7,981 nucleotides of DNA from Candidatus Bipolaricaulota bacterium. Lineage in GTDB: Bacteria; Bipolaricaulota; Bipolaricaulia; Bipolaricaulales; Bipolaricaulaceae. The notes below the pieces were generated by a model, which searched no databases, was not told where the DNA came from, and saw nothing but the letters and a program-made list of their open reading frames with translations. The stretch spans positions 1-7,981 of the forward strand of contig JALVLL010000223.1 in the NCBI GenBank assembly GCA_027027485.1. The letters are read 5' to 3'. The position numbers and the translations under genes were made by a program. Below are positions 1-5,771 of the stretch, one piece after another; within the stretch, counting starts at the first letter, position 1, and the number at the start of each line of letters is the position of its first letter.

Positions 1-1
1 C

Positions 2-445
2 TCCAAGGCCATGGCCCAAGCGTTGGGGGTGCCCTTGGTAGGGGTGCGGCAGACCGAGGCCCTGGGATTGCCCGCGGCCCGGGAGCACGGGCGGCGCGTG
101 GCCGTCCTCATCCACGACCGCCGCGATATCCTCTACTTCGCCTGGGCCTTCCCGGACAAGGTCTCCCGGGACGAGTCCCTCACGCTGGGGGAGGTGGTGG
201 GGAAGCTCAGGGAGCGCGACCAGAGGCCCGTGCTCGTGGGCTCGGGCGCGATCCGGTTCAAGGAGGAGTTAGAGAAGGAACTCCCCGGCGTTTATATTAT
301 GGGCGAGGATTGGGCTTACCCCCGCGCTGGTGTCGTGGCCTCGTTGGGATATGGACGCTACCTCAGCGGCGGGGATTTCGATCCCAAGGCTCTTGAGCCC
401 AACTACGTTCAGCCGCCCTTGGCCAAGGAGGGGAACTATGGGTAG
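2..445 (+). CDS. tsaB: tRNA threonylcarbamoyladenosine biosynthesis protein TsaB, C-terminal part (5' end outside window)
   Basis: TsaB (YeaZ) is the inactive ASKHA-fold partner that dimerises with TsaD and, with TsaE, transfers the threonylcarbamoyl group to A37 of ANN-decoding tRNAs in the cytoplasm. The frame is open from the first bases, and the methionine at 11 sits inside a conserved helix (SKAMAQALGVPLVGV), so the true start lies upstream. About 147 residues are visible of the usual 220-240. Family landmarks seen are the LGVPLVGV segment, then a stretch DRRDILYFAWAF matching the usual D-x-R-x-x-x-x-Y-F strand, then VLVGSGA, and a tail LEPNYVQPPLAKE matching the typical LEP-x-Y-(L/V)-R ending. 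It stops with TAG and overlaps rpmB by 8 bases, so the two are very likely cotranscribed and translationally coupled. The assignment is by pattern only; the N-terminal half cannot be seen. Confidence 0.82.
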   Translation, partial: SKAMAQALGVPLVGVRQTEALGLPAAREHGRRVAVLIHDRRDILYFAWAFPDKVSRDESLTLGEVVGKLRERDQRPVLVGSGAIRFKEELEKELPGVYIMGEDWAYPRAGVVASLGYGRYLSGGDFDPKALEPNYVQPPLAKEGNYG

Positions 446-626
446 GAAGTGCGAGATCTGCGGCAAAAAACCAGATTACGGGCACTCCGTCTCCCACTCG
501 GGCAGGAAATCCCGGCGCATCCGTGCCCCAAACCTCCAGCGGGTGCGCGTGATCTACCGGGGGACCCGCCGCCGGATGTGGGTCTGCACCCGGTGCCTCA
601 AGGCGGGGAAAGTCATGAAGGCTTGA
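438..626 (+). CDS. rpmB: Large ribosomal subunit protein bL28, zinc-ribbon (C+) form
   Basis: This is a 62-residue structural protein of the 50S subunit. It begins MGRKCEICGKKP and has the typical bL28 core (GHSVSHSGRKSRRIRAPNLQ) followed by a basic strand and a C-terminal CTRCLKAGKV. Two cysteine pairs, C5-x2-C8 and C50-x2-C53, form the zinc-binding version of the protein; many bacteria have lost them. The ATG at 438 is chosen because a strong Shine-Dalgarno run AAGGAGGGG (425-433) lies just upstream inside tsaB, and because the family starts with M-(G/A/S)-(R/K)-x-C. An upstream in-frame ATG at 330 would add 36 unrelated residues and is not used. It overlaps the tsaB stop by 8 bases. Its TGA stop is embedded in the -35 box of the downstream promoter. 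No terminator is visible after it, so read-through into the transporter is possible. Confidence 0.96.
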   Translation: MGRKCEICGKKPDYGHSVSHSGRKSRRIRAPNLQRVRVIYRGTRRRMWVCTRCLKAGKVMKA

Positions 627-651
627 CAGGGACCGGATTTCCCGCTATAAA
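623..651 (+). promoter_or_regulatory. Near-consensus sigma-70 promoter for the transporter operon
   Basis: The -35 hexamer TTGACA (623-628) is a perfect match, the spacer is exactly 17 bp (629-645), and the -10 hexamer TATAAA (646-651) differs from consensus at one base. Transcription would start near 658, leaving an untranslated leader of about 80 bases before the binding-protein start at 739. The -35 box contains the rpmB stop codon. The leader is A+T rich toward its 3' end and contains a 10-base palindrome CCCTTAAGGG (671-680) that could be an operator half-site or chance. No riboswitch class was recognised in it. That such a strong promoter faces a binding-protein gene fits high expression, but activity is inferred. 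Confidence 0.75.
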
Positions 652-726
652 AGATTTTGAAGAAGCCGATCCCTTAAGGGGGGTGAGACCTAACGGCAAC
701 CTTTTAACAAAACCTAAAAATTATCC

Positions 727-741
727 AGGGAGGTGTATATG
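727..741 (+). promoter_or_regulatory. Ribosome binding site deciding the start of the binding protein
   Basis: AGGGAGG at 727-733 is followed after five bases by ATG (739-741). An in-frame GTG at 733 overlaps the Shine-Dalgarno run itself and so cannot be used with it. Starting at the ATG gives a compact signal peptide beginning MWRKG. Confidence 0.85.
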
Positions 742-3207
742 TGGCGTAAAGGATTGATTTTGGTTGCAGCGGTTCTCCTCGGGATCTCGGCCTTTGCCCG
801 CACCGGGGCTTGGGTCGACGAAGTCATCTTCTTCTCCGAACCAGACATGGCCAAGGCCATAGAACGCATGATCGCTGGGGAGGCCGATCTGTACGCGTAT
901 TCTGTGGATGACATCGACGTTTACAAGAAGATCATCGAATCCCCGGACCTCTATACAGTCAGCGCTTACGGTGCATATACGGAGCTTACCTTCAACCCGT
1001 ATCCCGCCGATCCCAACGTGACCCCAAAGGAATTCAAGAACGGGATGCTCAACCCCTTCGCCGTTCCCAGGATCAGGGAGGCGATGAACTGGCTCATCGA
1101 TCGAGATTACATCGTTAAGGAGCTTTACAAGGGCCTCGCTATCCCGCGGTACCTTCCCATAACCCCCACCTTCCCTGACTACGCAAGACTTCTGGTAAAG
1201 GCCCGGGAGCTCGAGGCCAAGTACGCCCACAACCCCGAGAAGGCCAAGGAAGTGATCTTCGCCGAGATGGAGAAGCTTGGGGCCGAGCTCGTAGACGGCA
1301 AGTGGTACTACAAGGGCCAGCCGGTGACCATCATCTTCCTCATCCGCGTTGAGGACGTTCGTAAGGAGATCGGTGACTACGTGGCTGGTCTCCTGGAGGA
1401 GCTCGGCTTCCAGGTGGATCGCCGCTACGGCGTATCCCGGGACCTCGCCAAGTGTTGGATTTTCACCGATCCTGCCGAGGGTTGTTTCCACATTTATACA
1501 GGTGGGTGGATAACCACCTCGATCTCCCGTGATCAGGGCGGCAACTTTGACTTCTTCTACACTAAACGCGGCTTGGGTGTGCCATTGTGGCAGGCGTATT
1601 ACGTGGAGCCCGAGGTCGACAAGGTCTTCAAGAAGTTGGCTTACAACGACTACTCTACCCTGGAGGAGAGGCAAGAGTTGATGGAGAAGGCCCTGGAATA
1701 CGCTATGAAGAACTCCGTGCGTGTTTGGCTGGCCAACGAAGCACCGGTGTTCCCCATGCGCAAGGGTCTTGCGATGGCAGTAGATCTCGCTGGCGGTGCC
1801 TACGGCTCATGGTTGTGGTCTTACACCCTCCGCTGGACCGACGAAGAGGGGAACCCCGTGGAGGGCGGCACCGTCAGGATCGCCATCGGCGAGATGTTCA
1901 ACGAGCCGTGGAACGCCGTGGCCGGCTCCAACTGGATCTACGACATGATGCCCATCCGTGGTACCGGCATGCCCGTGGTGCTCCCCGATCCGTTCACCGG
2001 GCTCGCGCGGCCGCAGCGGGTGGAGAAGGCCGAGGTCTACGTGCAGGAGGGCTTGCCGGTCGGGAAGACCCTCGACTGGGTGGACCTCCAGTTCGTGGAC
2101 GAGATCCAGGTGCCCGCCGATGCGTGGGTCGACTGGGATGCCGAGGCCCAGCAGTTCATCACCGTGGGCGAGAAGTATCCCGAGGGCCTTACCGCCAAGG
2201 TCAAGGTCGTGGTCCACTACGATCCGCAGCTCCTCAAGGATAAGTGGCACGATGGCTCCACCTTCTCCGTGGCCGATATCCTGATGCATTACATCCTGAC
2301 CTTCGACCGCGGCAAGGAAGCCTCGGCCATCTTCGATGAATCCGCGAAGCCCGATCTCGACGCGTGGCTTGAGTACTTCCGCGGCTTCAAGATCGTTTCT
2401 GAGGATCCGTTAGTGATCGAGTACTATACTGACTCCATTGAGCTCGACGCGGAGACCATCGCCGCTAACGCGGCGTGGGATGCTTTCTACTCTCAGGGGC
2501 CGGCACCGTGGCACGCCATCGCCATTGGGATCCTGGCCGAAGCTGCCAAGGAAGCGGCGTTCTCCTCTGACAAAGCTGACAAGCTCGGTGTTGAGTGGAT
2601 GAGCTACATCGCCGGGCCCACGTTGGACATCCTCAAGAAGTACTTGGACAAGGCTATCGAGGAGAACTACATCCCCTATTCCAACGTACTCGGGAAGTAC
2701 GCCACCGATGCGGCCGAGCGCTATCAGAACCTTCTCAAGTGGTACGAAGAGAAAGGGCACTTCTGGGTGGGCAACGGCGTCTTCTACCTCGAGTCCGTGG
2801 ACACCGTAGCCAGAACCCTTACCCTTAAGAGGTTCGAAAACTATGCTGATCCTGCCGACAAGTGGCTCGGTTTTGCTGAGCCTAAGATCGCCGAGATCGA
2901 CTTCGTGGGTGCCCCCGAGATCCTCGAGCCCGGTACCGGTGTGGTTATCCCTGTGAACATCACCTTCAAGGGCGAGCCTTATCCGCCGGAGGAAATCGAC
3001 TTCGTGAAGTACCTCCTCTTCGATGCCGAAGGCAACCTGGTTGACGTCGGTAAAGCCGAGTACTTCGGTGGCCCCACTTGGAACGTGATCCTTAGCCCAG
3101 AGCTCACTGCCAAGCTGCCCAGCGGGACCGTGAAGCTTGAGGTTGCCGTCTCCTCCAAGGTGGTTGCCATCCCGTCCTACAAGTCCATTACCTTCATCGT
3201 TCCGTAA
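739..3207 (+). CDS. ABC transporter periplasmic substrate-binding protein, SBP_bac_5 family, apparently circularly permuted, with Ig-like tail
   Basis: This is the secreted solute receptor of the import system, 822 residues against about 500-600 for ordinary DppA/OppA. Residues 1-20 form a Sec signal peptide (WRK, hydrophobic core, A-F-A cleavage site). There is no lipobox cysteine, so the product is soluble and periplasmic. Family motifs are present but in unusual order. Residues 25-60 resemble the strand and helix before the A-G-E-x-D segment (AGEADLYAY, 46-54). Residues 111-136 match the mid-protein RQA-x-x-x-x-IDR block (RIREAMNWLIDRDYIV). Residues 294-331 match the late R-x-x-L-x-x-x-A helix. 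Only then come the normal N-terminal strand (GGTVRIAIG, 376-384), the W-H-D-G-S motif (503-507) and the G-x-G-x-F/Y block (678-683). Residues about 723-822 form an Ig-like beta domain. The only mature cysteines are C239 and C249. Codons are G+C rich. Substrate is unknown; peptides or oligosaccharides are both possible for this family. Confidence 0.93.
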   Translation: MWRKGLILVAAVLLGISAFARTGAWVDEVIFFSEPDMAKAIERMIAGEADLYAYSVDDIDVYKKIIESPDLYTVSAYGAYTELTFNPYPADPNVTPKEFKNGMLNPFAVPRIREAMNWLIDRDYIVKELYKGLAIPRYLPITPTFPDYARLLVKARELEAKYAHNPEKAKEVIFAEMEKLGAELVDGKWYYKGQPVTIIFLIRVEDVRKEIGDYVAGLLEELGFQVDRRYGVSRDLAKCWIFTDPAEGCFHIYTGGWITTSISRDQGGNFDFFYTKRGLGVPLWQAYYVEPEVDKVFKKLAYNDYSTLEERQELMEKALEYAMKNSVRVWLANEAPVFPMRKGLAMAVDLAGGAYGSWLWSYTLRWTDEEGNPVEGGTVRIAIGEMFNEPWNAVAGSNWIYDMMPIRGTGMPVVLPDPFTGLARPQRVEKAEVYVQEGLPVGKTLDWVDLQFVDEIQVPADAWVDWDAEAQQFITVGEKYPEGLTAKVKVVVHYDPQLLKDKWHDGSTFSVADILMHYILTFDRGKEASAIFDESAKPDLDAWLEYFRGFKIVSEDPLVIEYYTDSIELDAETIAANAAWDAFYSQGPAPWHAIAIGILAEAAKEAAFSSDKADKLGVEWMSYIAGPTLDILKKYLDKAIEENYIPYSNVLGKYATDAAERYQNLLKWYEEKGHFWVGNGVFYLESVDTVARTLTLKRFENYADPADKWLGFAEPKIAEIDFVGAPEILEPGTGVVIPVNITFKGEPYPPEEIDFVKYLLFDAEGNLVDVGKAEYFGGPTWNVILSPELTAKLPSGTVKLEVAVSSKVVAIPSYKSITFIVP

Positions 3208-3216
3208 ACGGGCTGG

Positions 3217-3257
3217 AAAAAGGCGCGGGGAACCTTGTGTTCCCCGCGCCTTTTTTT
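3217..3257 (+). terminator. Strong intrinsic terminator after the binding-protein gene
   Basis: A perfect 12-bp G+C-rich stem (GGCGCGGGGAAC at 3222-3233 with GTTCCCCGCGCC at 3239-3250) closes a 5-base loop, and is extended by five A residues (3217-3221) that pair with the start of a seven-T run (3251-3257). It begins ten bases after the stop codon. In an ABC operon this position lets a minority of transcripts continue into the permeases, giving excess binding protein. The A run before the stem could also terminate on the other strand, but no minus-strand gene needs it. Confidence 0.95.
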
Positions 3258-3262
3258 ATACT
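3235..3262 (+). promoter_or_regulatory. Possible second promoter, overlapping the terminator, for the permease-ATPase genes
   Basis: A good -10 hexamer TATACT (3257-3262) lies directly after the terminator's T run. Sixteen bases upstream is TTGTGT (3235-3240), which matches the -35 consensus only in its first three bases and lies in the terminator loop and arm. Transcription would begin near 3269, about 40 bases before the proposed permease start. The -10 is convincing, the -35 weak, so this is a candidate only. Confidence 0.35.
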
Positions 3263-3295
3263 TTACTGTGCGTAGCGTGCACAAGATCTCCTTTT

Positions 3296-3312
3296 CAGGT
3301 GCATCGCTGGTG
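3296..3312 (+). promoter_or_regulatory. Candidate ribosome binding site and GTG start of the first permease
   Basis: CAGGTG (3296-3301) resembles a Shine-Dalgarno sequence and lies 8 bases before GTG at 3310. There is no ATG in frame until after the first membrane helix, so the start must be non-ATG. Other in-frame candidates are GTG at 3268 and 3277, which lack a clear Shine-Dalgarno sequence and sit close to the terminator. Confidence 0.5.
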
Positions 3313-4449
3313 GAGCGAAAAGAAATTAAGGGACGCTCGACTGTAAAAACTTTATCGCGCCTCGGTAAATATATTCTTATTCGAGGAATTGCCATAGGAT
3401 TCTCCTTAGTAGTCGGTGTTTTTCTCACAGTTATTATTGCAAATATGGGTGGATATGTGGATAATATCAAAAAGGCACAAATTACTGAACAAATAAGCGT
3501 TCAGGTCTACCAAAATCCCGCGTATCAAAGCTATACCACCGAAGAGTTGAGAAAGCTTATTGAACAAAAGGTGGCCTTGGAGATCAAACGTCTAGGGTTG
3601 GATAAACCTTTCATTCGTTTCGATAGTCTTTATGGTTTCTTCCATTCCAGGGCCTTTATGTACCTTATCAATGCGTTGACATTGAGCTTGGGAAGGTCGG
3701 AACATATTTACAGCTCAAGCGGATCAAAGCAAGTGTGGCTTATTATTAAAGAGAGGCTCCCCTATTCGGTGCTCCTCTTTACGACCGCGAGCCTTCTTGT
3801 ATTTTTCGCTTCGCTTTATGTCGCCTTAATTCTCTCACGACGATATGGAAGTATATGGGATAGGCTTTCTGTAGCACTAGCACCACTTTCCACCGCTCCA
3901 TCCTGGTTTTACGGGATCATTCTCATCTTGATCTTCGCCGCGATTTTGAGATTACTGCCTTTCGGGGGGTTAGTGGATATCCCACCCCCGGAAAACAGGA
4001 TCATGTACGCGCTTAGCGTGTTGAAACATATGGTCCTTCCACTTTTAGGTTGGTTTATCTCGGGTATCTTCGTTGGGGTTTACTCATGGCGGACATTTTT
4101 CCTTATCTATTCGAGTGAGGATTACGTAGAAATGGCTCGAGCGAAAGGGGTTCCGGGACGTCTTTTAGAGCGACGCTATATTCTCCGCCCCACTTTGCCC
4201 ACGATAATTACAAGTTTTGCGCTTATGCTAATAGCTGCATGGATGGGAGCTATTATCACCGAATCGGTCTTTAATTGGCCTGGTCTCGGGTCCCTTTATA
4301 TGGCCGCCATCAGCCAGTTCGACACCCCCATAATCGTTGGGCTTACTGTGATATACGCTTATCTTTTGGGAGTAACTGTGTTCATTTTGGACATCGTTTA
4401 TGCCATTGTAGATCCTCGGATTAAAGTGGGAGGAGGCACAGCAGCATGA
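3310..4449 (+). CDS. ABC transporter permease, DppB/OppB type
   Basis: One half of the transmembrane channel of the importer. From the GTG at 3310 it has 379 residues, slightly longer than the usual 300-340. Predicted helices lie near residues 25-45, 152-174, 197-215, 238-258, 297-318 and 340-362. A loop of about 100 residues follows helix 1, as in other DppB proteins, with an amphipathic segment around 77-96. The cytoplasmic EAA loop that docks onto an ATPase is clear (EDYVEMARAKGVPGRLLERR, 270-289), followed by the family-typical NWPGLGSL (322-329) and the ending VDPRIK (367-372). The start is uncertain (GTG at 3268 and 3277 also possible). It overlaps the next permease gene by ATGA. Its 5' half is strikingly A+T rich compared with the binding-protein and ATPase genes, so its codon use is unlike that of its operon partners. 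Confidence 0.93.
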   Translation: MERKEIKGRSTVKTLSRLGKYILIRGIAIGFSLVVGVFLTVIIANMGGYVDNIKKAQITEQISVQVYQNPAYQSYTTEELRKLIEQKVALEIKRLGLDKPFIRFDSLYGFFHSRAFMYLINALTLSLGRSEHIYSSSGSKQVWLIIKERLPYSVLLFTTASLLVFFASLYVALILSRRYGSIWDRLSVALAPLSTAPSWFYGIILILIFAAILRLLPFGGLVDIPPPENRIMYALSVLKHMVLPLLGWFISGIFVGVYSWRTFFLIYSSEDYVEMARAKGVPGRLLERRYILRPTLPTIITSFALMLIAAWMGAIITESVFNWPGLGSLYMAAISQFDTPIIVGLTVIYAYLLGVTVFILDIVYAIVDPRIKVGGGTAA

Positions 4450-5771
4450 AAGAGGCCTTCAAAGAACTTACGCGTTATAAATCCGCTTTGGTAGGGCTTT
4501 TCATCCTTTTCTTTTTGGTTGCGTTGGCGATTTACGCTGTGGTGGCCATCCCTTATGGGGAAGCTATCCGTTTGTGGCGGGGAAGTGAAGCGATGTGGCG
4601 TTATAACCCGCGAACGGCTGCCCCCGCCTGGATCGATTATTTCACCCCTAAGCGATTACTCCATACCGTGATCCTAGACAGTGAGGTAGCACAGAAAAAT
4701 GTGGAGGTCTTAAGTGAGCGTACCCGACGCATCCTCATAACCTATACCTTAGATTACAAAGCCGACGTTTTCCCTTCCGAACTGGCTGTGGTCTTCAAAT
4801 CGCGCTATGATAAAAAACCTCCCCGGGTTGAGGTTATCTGGAAGACGCCCGATGGGAGAGAATTCCCCTTCGGGCGTCAAATCCCAAGCGGTGCAATTCA
4901 CTGGTATACCGTGAGCCAGGATAAGGATCTGATATCGAATTTGCGCGGCGCCCCGGAGAAGATCCTCTTCCAGGATCCTAAAGACGCTGAGAAACCTATT
5001 AAGGGGATTCACACTATAACGATCAAGGCCTATGTTTTCGAATCCGATGCCGATATAGATGCCGAGGTAATAATCTACGGCACGGTACATGGACTTGCGG
5101 GGACGGATCACCTGCGACGTGATATCGGGGTGGCCCTCCTGTGGGGCGCTCCCATTGCTCTGGCCTTCGGGTTGGGCGCCTCTTTCGGAATTACCATCAG
5201 CTCGATCATTTTCGCTGCTATTGGAGCATGGTTTGGGGGTTGGATCGATGGAGTAGTTCAACGCCTAACGGAAATACGAATGGTGATCCCCACCTTGCCT
5301 ATCCTCATCATGGTGGGGCTTTTCTACTCCAAGAGCATCTGGGTGATCCTGGCGGTGCTGATCGTCCTGAACCTCATCGAATCTTCGGTAAAGACGTATA
5401 GGGCCATGTTTCTACAGGAAAAGCGCGCCCCTTATATCGAAGCGGCCAGGAGCTATGGGGCTGGACATCTGAGGATCGTGTTCCGTTATCTCATTCCTCG
5501 GGTGATCCCTTGGTTGATCCCCGGGTTTGTGCTCGCTGTCCCTGCATACGTATTTCTCGAGGCTTCCCTTTCGGTGTTGGGTCTCGGCGACCCTGTGCTC
5601 CCCACGTGGGGTAAGCTTCTGTCCGATGCGTTTGGTCACGGCGCCCTTTATCATGGCTACTATTATTGGGTTCTTGAACCTGCATTTTTGTTGATGGCTA
5701 CAGGGTTTGGATTTACTCTTATCGGCTATACCTTGGATAAAATCTTCAATCCGAGGTTGAGGGAGATCTGA
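4446..5771 (+). CDS. ABC transporter permease, DppC/OppC type, with large extracytoplasmic insertion
   Basis: The second channel subunit, 441 residues where DppC/OppC proteins are usually about 280-310. Helix 1 spans about 13-34. The next canonical element, the G-T-D segment, normally lies near residue 80 but here is at 219-234 (GTDHLRRDIGVALLWG), so roughly 140 extra residues sit on the outer face of the membrane. That region is rich in alternating hydrophobic residues (VEVIWKTPDG, ITIKAYVF, AEVIIYGTV), suggesting a beta-sandwich. The remaining helices lie about 229-265, 280-310, 353-380 and 408-430. The EAA loop is APYIEAARSYGAGHLRIVFR (328-347), and the tail ends FNPRLREI. The ATG at 4446 is preceded by GGGAGGAGG (4428-4436) at 9 bases and overlaps the previous stop, indicating translational coupling. 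G+C is intermediate between the first permease gene and the ATPase genes. Confidence 0.94.
   Translation: MKEAFKELTRYKSALVGLFILFFLVALAIYAVVAIPYGEAIRLWRGSEAMWRYNPRTAAPAWIDYFTPKRLLHTVILDSEVAQKNVEVLSERTRRILITYTLDYKADVFPSELAVVFKSRYDKKPPRVEVIWKTPDGREFPFGRQIPSGAIHWYTVSQDKDLISNLRGAPEKILFQDPKDAEKPIKGIHTITIKAYVFESDADIDAEVIIYGTVHGLAGTDHLRRDIGVALLWGAPIALAFGLGASFGITISSIIFAAIGAWFGGWIDGVVQRLTEIRMVIPTLPILIMVGLFYSKSIWVILAVLIVLNLIESSVKTYRAMFLQEKRAPYIEAARSYGAGHLRIVFRYLIPRVIPWLIPGFVLAVPAYVFLEASLSVLGLGDPVLPTWGKLLSDAFGHGALYHGYYYWVLEPAFLLMATGFGFTLIGYTLDKIFNPRLREI

Noticed and set aside
671..680. Palindrome CCCTTAAGGG in the leader of the transporter operon as an operator
   Set aside because: A single 10-base palindrome without a second copy or known regulator gene nearby; chance is sufficient.
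733..735. GTG as start of the binding protein
   Set aside because: It overlaps the Shine-Dalgarno run itself; the ATG at 739 has correct spacing.
627..738. A riboswitch or other structured RNA in the leader
   Set aside because: No conserved riboswitch core and no stable long stem was found by eye in this stretch; the visible pairings are three or four bases long.
721..1674. 317-codon open frame on the minus strand opposite the binding-protein gene
   Set aside because: It runs opposite a well-supported gene, its product has a repetitive, low-complexity look without domains, and no ribosome binding site or promoter precedes it. It is a by-product of G+C-rich codons.
1587..2284. Overlapping plus-strand open frames inside the binding-protein gene
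   Set aside because: Arginine- and glycine-rich out-of-frame translations in the most G+C-rich part of the gene. No start signals and no plausible protein.
3202..3211. Inverted repeat CCGT-AA-ACGG around the stop codon of the binding-protein gene
   Set aside because: Only four base pairs, next to a far stronger terminator; no separate role is needed.
3235..3237. TTG as start of the first permease
   Set aside because: It lies in the loop of the terminator, and the resulting N-terminus would be encoded by the terminator stem and T run.
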